Positions 37,033 to 46,814 of a stretch of DNA of 64,000 nucleotides are shown here, piece after piece (within the stretch, counting starts at the first letter, position 1; the number at the start of each line of letters is the position of its first letter). The stretch covers positions 37,213,102-37,277,101 of the forward strand of contig NC_041019.1 in NCBI RefSeq assembly GCF_004193775.1. Direction: 5' to 3'. Under the pieces are notes generated by a model, which worked only from the letters and a program-made list of their open reading frames with translations, made no database searches and was not told the DNA's origin. This DNA is from Glycine soja. Lineage: Eukaryota > Streptophyta > Magnoliopsida > Fabales > Fabaceae. The translations under genes were made by a program, and so were the position numbers.

Positions 37033-37816
37033 TCTACTCCTCCCCATTCCATTATAATTGTCATGTAAGAGAGAAAAAATTCAAAATAATTGTCATTTTA
37101 GCTTTTTAATGTAACATTAATCAACTTTTTTTACTTATATTCTTAAAATATTAATGGTAGACAAAAAAATCAATAAATGAATTAATGATGACCTCTAGTT
37201 TCCTGATATATTAAAAAATTATTCTAGATTCCTATCGTTAGTTAAGTGATAACGTGTCCATTAGAAATTTTAAAATATAATTTCATGGGATTTGTGAAAT
37301 CACCATCTATATTTAAAAACTAAATTACAATTTCTAATAGTTAAAACTCACCTAAATCAATTAAAGATGAGTTTTTTGAATCCTAGAACCTTGTTGTGTC
37401 TCACCTCAATGCTTTTAGAAAAAAGATCAAATATATTAATAATTGGATGGGCTAGACAGAAGAAGTGCCATAGCACCAAGCCTTAGTGAGTTCAAACAAA
37501 TGCAAAAGTAAAATAAATCCACAAAGTTACTCACCCATGGTACACCTTCATGAATCTGCCTCTCTTCCTAATATCCTACATGCACCACCGAAGACATAGA
37601 CCCACCTCTATGCTCAACACAATGCTGACCTCTCGTTCCCCTTTTTCAAAGTTTCAAAATGCTTCCCACTATCCTCGAACTCAGAAGTACAAATTTAATC
37701 TTTTTAGGCTAAATTAACATTAATTGTTTTTCCATGTAGAACCACTAACCATCTTTCATCACAAGGATCTTGAAAATAAAATACCTGTTTAGCTTGTTTT
37801 GAGACGGAGGGAGTAA
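37033..37816. mobile_element. Possible Stowaway/mariner-like element
   Basis: The left end reads TACTCCTCCCCATTCC and the right end is ACGGAGGGAGTA, whose complement TACTCCCTCCGTCTCAAAAC is the familiar Stowaway terminus. TA occurs at both edges. About 780 bp separates the ends, long for a Stowaway MITE, and the left end is only a loose match, so they could belong to two different insertions. Confidence 0.3.
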
Positions 37817-39504
37817 TCTATTATTAGTTAGCTTTAATTAAGACAATTAAGGTTAATTAAATTCTAGTTAACTAATTAATAATTATAAACATTAATTATA
37901 TTAGGCCTACACTAATTAATTAGTTAATTTGGTGTTCAAAACTCTAATTTCTAAGGTTTTGACTAAACTTGTTTCTTTTTACAAAATTGTCATAAATTGG
38001 TCGACCTACAACTCCTTACTTTGACTTTGGTTGACTGTTTTTGACATTTGGAGGGCTAAGCGTAAATCAAATCACTCTTAAAACCTTTACTTCAATTTCT
38101 AATTTATGAAACCTACTACCAAATTGACTCATCATCCAAAATTAAATAGTACATAGTATAGGAAGATCTTTTATCTATACCAAATAAAACATTAGTTCTG
38201 ATGGAATTCAAAATTTCTTTACCTTCAATTTTTTATCTATGAAACCTTTACTTAAAACTAAAAAAGATAACATAGATTTGGCCAACTTTTTTTACCCTTC
38301 ACATACGCACACACACAAAAAAAAATGTTGTCCCTTTTATTGAATTTGTACCTATATATCTGGCTCAATCCTGTAGCGTCAACCTTGAGAAGGTAGGTTG
38401 GATTCATGTTACTTTTTTATGAAACCCAACCCTAAACAACTTGGTCACAAACAAGTTGATTTTGATTAAGTGAATTGGTTCTGAACATCTAAATTTGTTT
38501 TAAACTTTTTAAAACTGAGGTTTTAAATAAGCACAAAATACAAATTATGAAAAATCACCTTGAAGCTAGTCACTTAGCTGGCGCATCATGAAAGTGTTAT
38601 GGTGATATTGCTTAACAATTAGGTACTTAATCTCAATAAGTCAACAATGACATTCGAAGAAATCGAAATACGTTAGGGAGGGGATGTCCTATAGTCAATG
38701 TGTGGAGGGCAATAGAAAGAATTGGAAACCTTAATCTGATGCTAAGTGTAGAGAGTGAGAGAGAGAATGGGAACATAGTAACTCATGAAAGACTTTGAAG
38801 TCTGAACAAGTTAGTGAATGTGTTATCACCTGTGACCCAACCCATACTTGAATGAGTTTGAGCAAGTTGGAGTTGACCTCTAGGCAAGTGTACCTATACA
38901 AATAATTAAAAATGTATGTAGAGTATCGTTACCACAACAACTTGTCTCAATGCCTAGAACTTTCCATTTATCCACTATTTAAATGAACAAAATTTCATTT
39001 GATTGATTTGAAATTAAAACTTGATTTTTTATCGACTAGAATAAACAATCTCTAAAAATAAAAAAAGTTATATTTTTCATTAAATATGATTCAAATAGAG
39101 TTTGAGAACATTTATATTATTTAAACCATTATGACTCATGAAATACCCAAAACATCAATCTCATATAATAAAAGAGGTGTTCTATCCCAATTTCATAGTT
39201 CATGGTTAAGGGGACATCATTTCTTCTTGTCCCCAATTTCTTGGAAAAAATATTCTGAATTTTACAACTTACCACATATCCATAGAAAGATAAATCATAA
39301 AGTCTTGATACATATAAAGCAAGCCTCTTATAAAATTAATATATTAAAAAAAATCCCTAGGTCATAACACATCAACCATCCAATTTCAATTCCAAATAAA
39401 ATCATGACTTTCCAATCACAGTCTATTCTCACATCATTCAAATGGTTGGATTGGGCACAAAAACATTAAGAGTAAAAAAGTACACAATAAAATAGGATAG
39501 AACT
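37817..39504. other. AT-rich interval, nothing assigned
   Basis: Low-complexity A/T sequence with AATTAATT runs near 37830-37930. No recognised coding, RNA or repeat feature. Confidence 0.5.
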
Positions 39505-39925
39505 TATCAGTTGATGATGTTTTTCGGTCGACAATGGTCAAGGCTATTTTTGGTCGATGCCAAGGCCATTTTTTGGCTGATATATGCTAGGTTTTTTGGT
39601 CGACATCAAGCTAGGGTTTTTGCCAAAGCCATTTTATGGATATTTTTTTGTTCAAATAGGCTAGGTTTTCGGTCAATGTTAGTCATTGTTATTTTTATGC
39701 TGACATCAGCTAAGTTTGTTTTCTGTTGATGGCAGTTGAGGGTTTGTTCAACTGACGTAGGCCAAGCTTTTTCTCATCAACATTAGTAGGTGCTACTTTT
39801 TAACCGACGTCAAGCAAAAAATATCACCAGCCTATGTCGTCCAAAAAAGTCCAAGCCGGCGTTTGCCAAAAAATAGCCCCAACTGACATCCGATCAAAAA
39901 TAGTCTCGATTGATGTCGATAAAAA
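39505..39925. repeat. Degenerate short tandem repeat (GGTCGAC...AGCTAGG)
   Basis: Repeated phrases such as TTTTTGGTCGAC, CATCAAGCTAGG and CCAAAGCCATTTT recur every 35-50 bp, and the second half appears in complementary form (AAAAATAG, CGACATC). I recall similar diverged arrays in soybean retroelement DNA. Parent element not identified. Confidence 0.5.
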
Positions 39926-40174
39926 AAATTAATTGAAAATGAGTTTCGAATCGTTCAAAAGTAAGTAAGACTTGGAAATTCCGTAGCACGGGATTAACTT
40001 AGGTCGAACTCAAAAATATGATTCAATATCATTCCTATGTTCATTCGCTTATAAATAGAAATGGGGAAACTTTTTTGAATAGTTTGTATGCGACTATAAA
40101 GGAATGCGAAAACACACAAAAACAGGGATGAAGAAAAAAAATAGAGCAACAATACAAGTGAAGTTTAATAGCAT

Positions 40175-40375
40175 CAATCTGGCCTCCTAGAAGCCTTCTG
40201 ACCATAAAAAGGTCCCTTTCTTCTTGGGAGTCAATTTCTTCACTAGATTCTTCCCCTTTTGCTTCTTGACTTTCACTAGAGGAAGGTGAAGTAGTAACCT
40301 CATCTTGGCTACTATAAATGTCTTGGCCCTTCATAATCATGGTTTTCTTTAGTAGCCAAACGTTCATGTAAAAGT
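40175..40375 (-). pseudogene. Fragment of the chromovirus-like gag/pol spacer
   Basis: The minus strand reads DEVTTSPSSSESQEAKGEES and then SEEIDSQEERDLFMVRRLLG, the acidic region between gag and protease of a Ty3/gypsy chromovirus-like element. About 60 bp is nearly identical to the complement of the first 60 bases of the window (CTTCACCTTCCTCTAGTGAA onward), so both remnants come from one family. Here the frame stays open past the point where the left-edge copy has a stop. Nothing else of the element is present. Confidence 0.6.
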
Positions 40376-40445
40376 TTCCATGAAAAAGTCAAGACTTTAT
40401 TCGGAGAGCTGCTCTTCCAAACAAACTTAAACATAGTTTCATTTT
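40330..40445 (-). pseudogene. Possible LINE reverse-transcriptase zinc-binding fragment
   Basis: Just upstream, in the same minus-strand frame, is KFVWKSSSPNKVLTFSWKLL followed by HERLATKE. This resembles the zf-RVT segment found at the C-terminus of plant LINE-type reverse transcriptases (WK...P.KV..FSWKLL..R..T). It joins directly to the chromovirus-like fragment, so this is a chimeric scrap. The identification rests on about 28 residues. Confidence 0.4.
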
Positions 40446-41711
40446 AATCAACATTTATGAGATTCACACTAGTTCTAATATGATAGGCTGAGGCTACAAA
40501 AAATACTTGACAATTATATATGCTACAGTAAACACTTGAGAAAGCACACTTTTCTCTGTCTAATTGAACTAGCAACAACCTTTGCCTCGACTGTTCTAAT
40601 GGTGCATCTTCCAAAAGAAAAAGCCAACATTTTGTAAATATATATGTATACCATGTTATGAAAAATAAAAAATCCTTTTCCTCATGACCATATCATATCC
40701 AAAATGAGCATTTTGATGTTAAATTTTGATGTGATAAAAAATTATACATTTAAAATAGTGGGAATTAAATTATAGAAAAAAGTGATGAATCGATGAAATT
40801 CACAAAATTTAAGGGTGTACATCAACTGGATTGGATTGATTTTGAAGAGAAAATTGTTTCAATCCTATGTTTTGCTTATTGAGCCTTTTTTTTGTTTCTC
40901 AACTTGTCTTCCAACCATTTATTCAAGAGAAGAAAAAGAAAAAGAAAAGACGCCTTTTGCTTCAATTTTTCTGAGGTGATCGACAACTTGGATTTCAATT
41001 TTTCCGACTATTTATTGGAGTAAATCGGCTTATAAATATACCTAGAAAAGTCAGATAGTTACGAAATCACAATTGAGACTATTAATTAGTAAAGTATATG
41101 TATATGGTTAAAAGATCTTCATTGTTAATCATTGAATTACTAGTATGTGGCACACTCTTTTTCCTAGGATTCTTTAATTGCTCAAACCTCTGCCATGTCA
41201 AGGTGAAAGCTACAAATTTTAGCCAAATAGGTACAATTTCAATAAAAGAGACATCACTTTATATTTTGTGCCTAAAGCATAATAAATATAATAATTAAGA
41301 AAAATATCCTACTTTAATTTTTTTTTGAGTTTAAGGTAAACGTTTGGAAGGAAAAAAAAGGAAGGAAATGTAATTTTCGATAACATAAGAAATATATTTT
41401 TTAATTTGGTAGAAGAATAAAAAATCTTCTTATACTGTGTTCTTTACTTTTGGAAGATGAGTCAACTTGATAGCATGTTATACTTAAAGTATATTTGTCT
41501 TTTTTAATAAATACAGTTTTCCAATAAGACCCTAAACACAACCATAGGTTCCAAATAATGGCCTAAATTTGGTTAAAAATTACTGATCCATGTTTGAAAC
41601 AATGTAATACATACTCAAACAAACACTTATATATAGTGTATCACCCAAATTTCAATATAAATAATAAATAGTTAGTGAAAAAAGTGTTGCACACATTCCT
41701 TGAACCACCAT
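40446..41711. other. AT-rich interval, nothing assigned
   Basis: No gene or repeat structure that I can support. A 66-codon open frame at 41098-41298 has no recognised domain. Confidence 0.5.
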
Positions 41712-42062
41712 AGGCACTACAAGAAAAATGCCTTATACCTACAAACACCTTTACCTACAAACTTGAATTAGTGTAGGTAAACTTTAAAAATACTTTATTA
41801 CCTACCATTGTTTAATGTAGGTTAAATTCAAAGACTTATACTTACAGTTTTTAGTATAGGTAAATCTTGGAAAAATATAAAAAAAAATTACCAATAACTA
41901 TGTAGTGTAGGTAAAACCTTATAAAAACTTATTCCTACAGCTAAATTGTAGGTAAAATAAAAAAGATTTTTACTTACAAATGGATGGATAGTGTAGATAA
42001 ATTAATGAAATTTTAAGATACTATTAGTATTTAATTTGAATTTGGTGTTTACTCTTATTTTA

Positions 42063-42348
42063 ATTGCCATTGCCGGCTTCTGCACCCTCCTCTCCGCCTT
42101 CTGCTACACTAAGTTTGTCATCGACATGCCCATCGCCAGCGGCGCCTTCAGCTACCTCCGCGTCACCTTTGGTCTGGGCTTTCCAATGTCACCGTCGCCA
42201 GAGGCTTGACGATGTACCTAGGCACCACAATCGGAATCTCCTCCACCAAATGGCGCCTCACAGTGTCGTCTCTTCCCAAAGGCTTCAACGAAATAGACTT
42301 CGTCGCCGTCGCCGTCATTTTGCTCATCACTCTCGTCATCTGCTACAG
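42063..42348 (+). pseudogene. Captured fragment of a cationic amino acid transporter (CAT) gene
   Basis: GC-rich sequence unlike its surroundings. The first frame gives FCTLLSAFCYTKFVIDMPIA then SGAFSYLRVTFG. After a deletion a second frame gives SNVTVARGLTMYLGTTIGIS, then SSLPKGFNEIDFVAVAVILL. These are conserved transmembrane and loop phrases of plant CAT-type amino acid permeases (APC superfamily). The residues between (the G-E-x-x-A-F-x-T-G region) are missing and the frame shifts there. It ends at CTACAG, followed by GTGC, perhaps an original splice site. It lies 350 bp inside the CACTA left end. It cannot encode a working transporter, which needs about 550-600 residues. Confidence 0.75.
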
Positions 42349-42370
42349 GTGCTTTCCACAGTTCTTACAA

Positions 42371-42614
42371 TGAAGCTTCATTCTCTATCTTGAGACTCTT
42401 GTGTTATTAACTACAGTATAAACTGTTAAATTATGTGTGTACATGCTTGCTTCTAGCTTTGTGTTTAACTTGTTTCAGAAGACAGCATTATAATGTCCCA
42501 TCAAGTTGTCTTATCTCTAAGCCTTGTATTGTGTATATATGTATGTGTGTTAAAGTTAATAAAGCTAAGCTAAGTGAGGTTACTTTTCAACTCACTAAAT
42601 ATCAAAGCTTTTCA
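42371..42614 (+). mobile_element. 5' LTR of the Ty1/copia remnant (left edge uncertain)
   Basis: Ends immediately before the primer-binding site. It contains AATAAA (near 42559) as a likely polyadenylation signal. The left edge could be TGAAGCTTC at 42371 or TGTTATTAAC at 42402. There is no 3' LTR to compare with. Confidence 0.4.
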
Positions 42615-42617
42615 AGT

Positions 42618-42631
42618 TGGCATCAGAGCGG
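42618..42631 (+). promoter_or_regulatory. Primer-binding site (initiator tRNA-Met type) of the copia remnant
   Basis: TGGCATCAGAGCGG differs by one base from the common plant copia PBS TGGTATCAGAGC and sits three bases after the LTR end. Confidence 0.7.
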
Positions 42632-42953
42632 GTTCCGCCATCCGCCGCCGTCATCTTCTCCGGTGAGACCAGGGTTAGGATCGCCGGAAAAGCGCGACCA
42701 AAACCCTGCAAAATGTGCCGTCATCAGAGCTTCCACGCGCCTCCACGCGCGGTTACAACTTCGTGTCTCTTCTAGCGCGTGTAGTTCACGCGCCGCCGTG
42801 CCGTCATCGGAATCTTGTCCGAGTTGCTCCAGCAGCCTCGTCAGCACCTCGTGGCTGCATTCCAAGTGGTGGTTTTCTGTTTTGACAAGCTTGTGTGGTA
42901 GCTTGTGCTTAGTTCTACCCTTTTTCCGTTAGGGTTTCTGTCATTGATCAAAA

Positions 42954-45545
42954 ATGACTTCTGCTGGACCTACTTTTTCTTTTTCTGGAACTCCGACTAT
43001 CACAACTGCGAAACTAAACTGGAAGAACTATTTGTCATGGTCTGCTTCAGTTGAGTTGTGGTTCCTTGGCCAAGGATACCATGATCATTTGGAAAAGGGT
43101 ATTGATACTGTTCCAAGTGACAGAAAATCTGAGTGGGAGAAGCTGGATTATCAACTATGTGCTGTCTTGTGGCAATCAGTCGAGGCGGATGTTTTGGAGA
43201 TCCTTAGATCGTTCAAAACATGTTGTTCTTTTTGGAAGAAGGCCAGAGAAATCTTTGCCAATGATATTCAGAGTTTGTTTGATGCAACTATAAAGGTCAC
43301 AGCCCTCAAACAAACCAGCCACGACATGATTGCACACATAGGAAAAGCTCGGGCTGCAGTGGCAGAGTTGAAGAGGTTTCTTGTAGCTGATTCGCTGGAG
43401 GAAGTGAATAAAAGCTAGATAAGTTCTATATGGTTCTTATCTTGAGGAGTCTTCATTCAGATTTTGATCATGTGCGTGATCAAGTTCTTGCTGGAGATCA
43501 AGTACCATCGATGGATTCTCTCATCACTAGGCTGCTTCGGGTGCCCCATGTGCTGAAAGAAGAAAATCCAGCTGACACGATGGAAACATCAACCATGGTT
43601 GCAACTCGTGGGAGAGGGGGAGGCCGTAACAGTAGAGGAGGTCGGAGTGGTAGAGGTGGACGTCCTCAATGCTCTTATTGCAAGAGGATGGGCCACACTC
43701 AAGAGAATTGCTATTCTCTACATGGCTTTCCTGATAAAGTAGCCAAGGTGGCTCAGACAGAAAAATCAGAGTCCAAGTTCTCTGATGAAGAGTACCAAGA
43801 GTATTTGAAGCTGAAATCTGAGAAATCCAGCAGTCAAGCCTCATCTTCCTCTGTACCATGTTACTCGACGACATGTATTTCACAATCTATTGACGGTCCC
43901 AGTCCTTGGATTCTTGATTCAGGTGCCTCTGATCATATTTCTGGTAATAAGTCCTTTTTTTCATCCATTTCTTTTCCAAAAATTCCTCACCTTGTTACTG
44001 TAGCTAATGGTTTCAAAGTTGCAGCTCAAGGAAGCGGTCAAGTTTCTTTATCATCCTCATTAAAGTTGGACTCTGTTTTGTTTATTCCTCAATGTCCCTA
44101 TAATCTAATTTCATTGAGTCAGTTAACTCGTTCTTTAAATTGCTCAGTAACCTTTACAGCTAATTCTTTTGTTATTCAGGAACATGGCACGGGTTGACTG
44201 ATTGGAGAAGGACGTGAATCACGAGGGCTTTACTACTTGAAATCCAATGTTTCTGTTTCCTGTTTTGCAACTTCAAATCCCAAACTTTTGCATAATCGTC
44301 TAGGTCACCCAAGTTTACCAAAGCTGAAAATGATGGTCCCTAGTCTGAAGAATCTTCGAGTCCTAGAGTGTGAGTCTTGTCAACTAGGAAAACATGTTAG
44401 GTCTTCATTCCCACAAACTGTTCAAAGATGTAATTCAGCTTTCTCTACCATTCATTCTGATATTTGGGGACCAAGCCGTGTTACATCTTTTGGTTTTCGA
44501 TATTTTGTAACCTTTATTGATGAATTCTCTAGATGTACTTGGGTTTATTTAATGAAAGACAAATTAGAACTTTTGCCAATATTTGTGTCCTTCCTAAATG
44601 AGATTGAAAACCAATTTGGAAAAACAATTAAGATCTTTAGAAGCGATAATGCCAAAGAGTATTTCTCTCATGATGTTACTTCTCTTTTATCTTCAAAAGG
44701 AATTCTACATCAATCTACTTGTCCCCATACACCACAACAAAATGGTATAGCAGAACGGAAAAATCGTCATCTTCTTGACACCGCACACTCACTAATGTTA
44801 GCATCTCATGTTCCTACACACCATTGGGGGGATGCGGTGCTCACTGCTTGTTTCTTGATTAATAGAATGCCTTCATCTTTCCTTGAAAATCAAATCCCTC
44901 ATTCAATTATTTTTCCTCATGATCCTTTATTCCATGTTCCACCTAAAGCGTTTGGCTGTACTTGTTTTGTTCATGATCTTTCTCCTGGTTTAGACAAACT
45001 TTCTGCCCGGGCAATCAAGTGTGTCTTTGTAGGTTATTCTCGTCTTCAAAAGGGTTACAAATGTTACTCTCCATCTACCAGACGATACTATATGTCTGCA
45101 GATGTAACCTTCTTTGAAGATACACCATTTTTCTCACCATCTACAGACCATTCCTCTTCCATCCAGAATGTTCTTCCTATTTCCTCTCCTTGTCCCCTAG
45201 GTATCTCACACCAAAATGTCAATGAAATTTCACTTTCTCCACCACATCCGACTGAAGTTGCTTCTCCACCTCTTCTTACACATGAACACAGGACACAGAC
45301 AATTGGTTCTCCAATACCTGAAGCCTCTCCTCATGATTCTCATTCTTCTTCAATCAATCCTCAAGCCATGGATCCTGCTTCCTCACCTTCGTCTGATTCA
45401 GACTGGCCCATTGCCATCCGAAAAAGTACTCAACCCACTCGTAATCCTCATCCTATCTATAATTTTTTAAGTTATCATCGTTTGTCTCCTTCATATTCTT
45501 CCTTTGTATTCTCTCTATCTTCGCATTTTGTTCCTTCTAATACTC
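42954..45545 (+). pseudogene. Ty1/copia gag-protease-integrase, truncated before reverse transcriptase
   Basis: Starts at ATG 42954 after a GC-rich leader. Gag (UBN2-like) includes LNWKNYLSWSASVELWFLGQ. A one-base deletion in an A run near 43410 shifts the frame, which resumes with FYMVLILRSLHSDFD. It continues with a Gly/Arg-rich stretch and a zinc knuckle CSYCKRMGHTQENC (about 43666-43707), an aspartic protease WILDSGASDHISG (about 43906-43944), a TGA at about 44196, then the integrase HHCC region (HNRLGHPSLPKL, CESCQLGK), the first Asp (IHSDIWGP), the second (FRSDNAKEY) and Glu (AERKNRHLL). The frame ends inside the linker before RT at a junction with block A. No RT or RNase H is present, so this copy is dead. 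Confidence 0.88.
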
Positions 45546-46754
45546 ATGAATGGGTTAGACTAATTTAAACTTAAATCTTTATATCACTTTTGAAGGTAAT
45601 CTTAGAGCTTAAGAAGTTAGAGTTGAACATCCATTATGTAACTAGGATTGCCAGTTGCAACTAAATTTCACCGAGGTAATAACATTGTAAGTTCCTAAGA
45701 GCAAAATTATAATCTAAGCAAGTTCGGTTAGGCTCTCAAGTGGTTGACAAGTCTCGTTTAGGTGGTCTTTTTGGCCTTGGTTAACAAGAAAATCGAGTGT
45801 TAGGTACAAAAATTGGAAAGCTCCACTACACATAAAAGTGGTATTATTTATTTCAATATTTGTTTCTGCATTCATGGTTAGTTTGCTTATTTTGACCGTG
45901 TGGCTCTCTCCATTTATGAACTTTGAGACTTATATCTTATGATATATTTTGTCTATTTGGTGTGATGAACTATCAAGTGGAAGGGTCAGCAGTCCTTGCA
46001 GGCACAGAGTAAAAGATCCATTTTCAAATAGAGTACCGTGTGATGCATTAATGGAGTAATGTGTTTATGTGCTTGTGACGGTAAGGCTTACATGCGAGGC
46101 CATGTAAATACCTTTAATGATAACTATGAGAAGAGTGCGACTGGTAGTAGAGTTTATTATGGTGTTCATTAGCTAGGATTTTCTCTGTTTCTCTTGTACA
46201 GTTGCGCTTTCTAATGTAATAAAAGATATGCTTCTAGCTTGAGATTCTCTAATATTGATTCTATGCAAAGTGTATTCGTATATGATGATTGGTAAGCTTC
46301 CAGCTAGTAATAATTTAAGGAAAAATAGTACTTGAACACTCATGTTATAGCAAGGCAAGGTTGAGGAGGGCAGATTGCAATGCCAAGGTGCATCCCTAGT
46401 TACCAAACAGGTCATAGCCTTTCTAGTTAGGCTCTCAAATTGGCACCCTAGAATTATCTTCTTATTAGAGGTGTTCATGTTAAACATATTTACCTACAGT
46501 TGAAGATGATAGGTACATATTAAAGACATTTACCTACAGTTAGGAGATATAAGTAGAAGTTAATGACTTTTACCTACACACTATACATAATAGGTAAAAC
46601 CAATAGTGACAGACAATTAGTCGTCATTATATGCCTCCTCAAAGTTGACGTAAGAAACTTCCGTTGGACAAAGTCCATCATACATTTCCCTTCGAATATT
46701 TTTATTTATAGCGACAGTTTTTGTCCGTAGGTATAGGTCATTTTTCTTGTAGTA
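45546..46754 (+). repeat. Block A, copy 3 (right part only)
   Basis: Matches 26885-28095 from GAATGGGTTAGACTAATTT to the CACTA-type terminus. The left edge joins the copia linker at a shared ATGAATGG. It forms the right third of the CACTA element at 41715-46754. Contains an antisense open frame of 104 codons (46173-46487), the counterpart of 27526-27828, with no recognised domain. Confidence 0.75.
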
Positions 46755-46814
46755 AGGAAAAATAACAAATAACAAATGTGAAACCAAGGTATTAATGTAC
46801 CCAAGGCATTAAAA

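Larger units (their letters stand above)
41715..46754 (+). mobile_element. CACTA transposon with captured gene fragment and nested copia remnant
   Basis: The left end CACTACAAGAAAAATG (41715-41730) and the complement of the right end, TACTACAAGAAAAATG (46754-46739), agree at 15 of 16 positions. Both sides are flanked by AGG (41712-41714 and 46755-46757), the 3-bp target duplication expected for CACTA elements. Subterminal TACCTAC/GTAGGTA motifs crowd both ends (41740-42000 and 46490-46740). The interior holds a cationic amino acid transporter fragment, a broken Ty1/copia element and the right part of block A. No CACTA transposase is seen, so it is non-autonomous. Confidence 0.75.

Noticed and set aside
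42435..42932. 165-codon plus-strand open frame before the copia gag
   Set aside because: It spans the LTR end, the primer-binding site and a GC-rich leader. No domain, and the position is that of an untranslated leader.
43527..43883. 118-codon minus-strand frame
   Set aside because: Antisense shadow of the copia zinc-knuckle and protease coding region.
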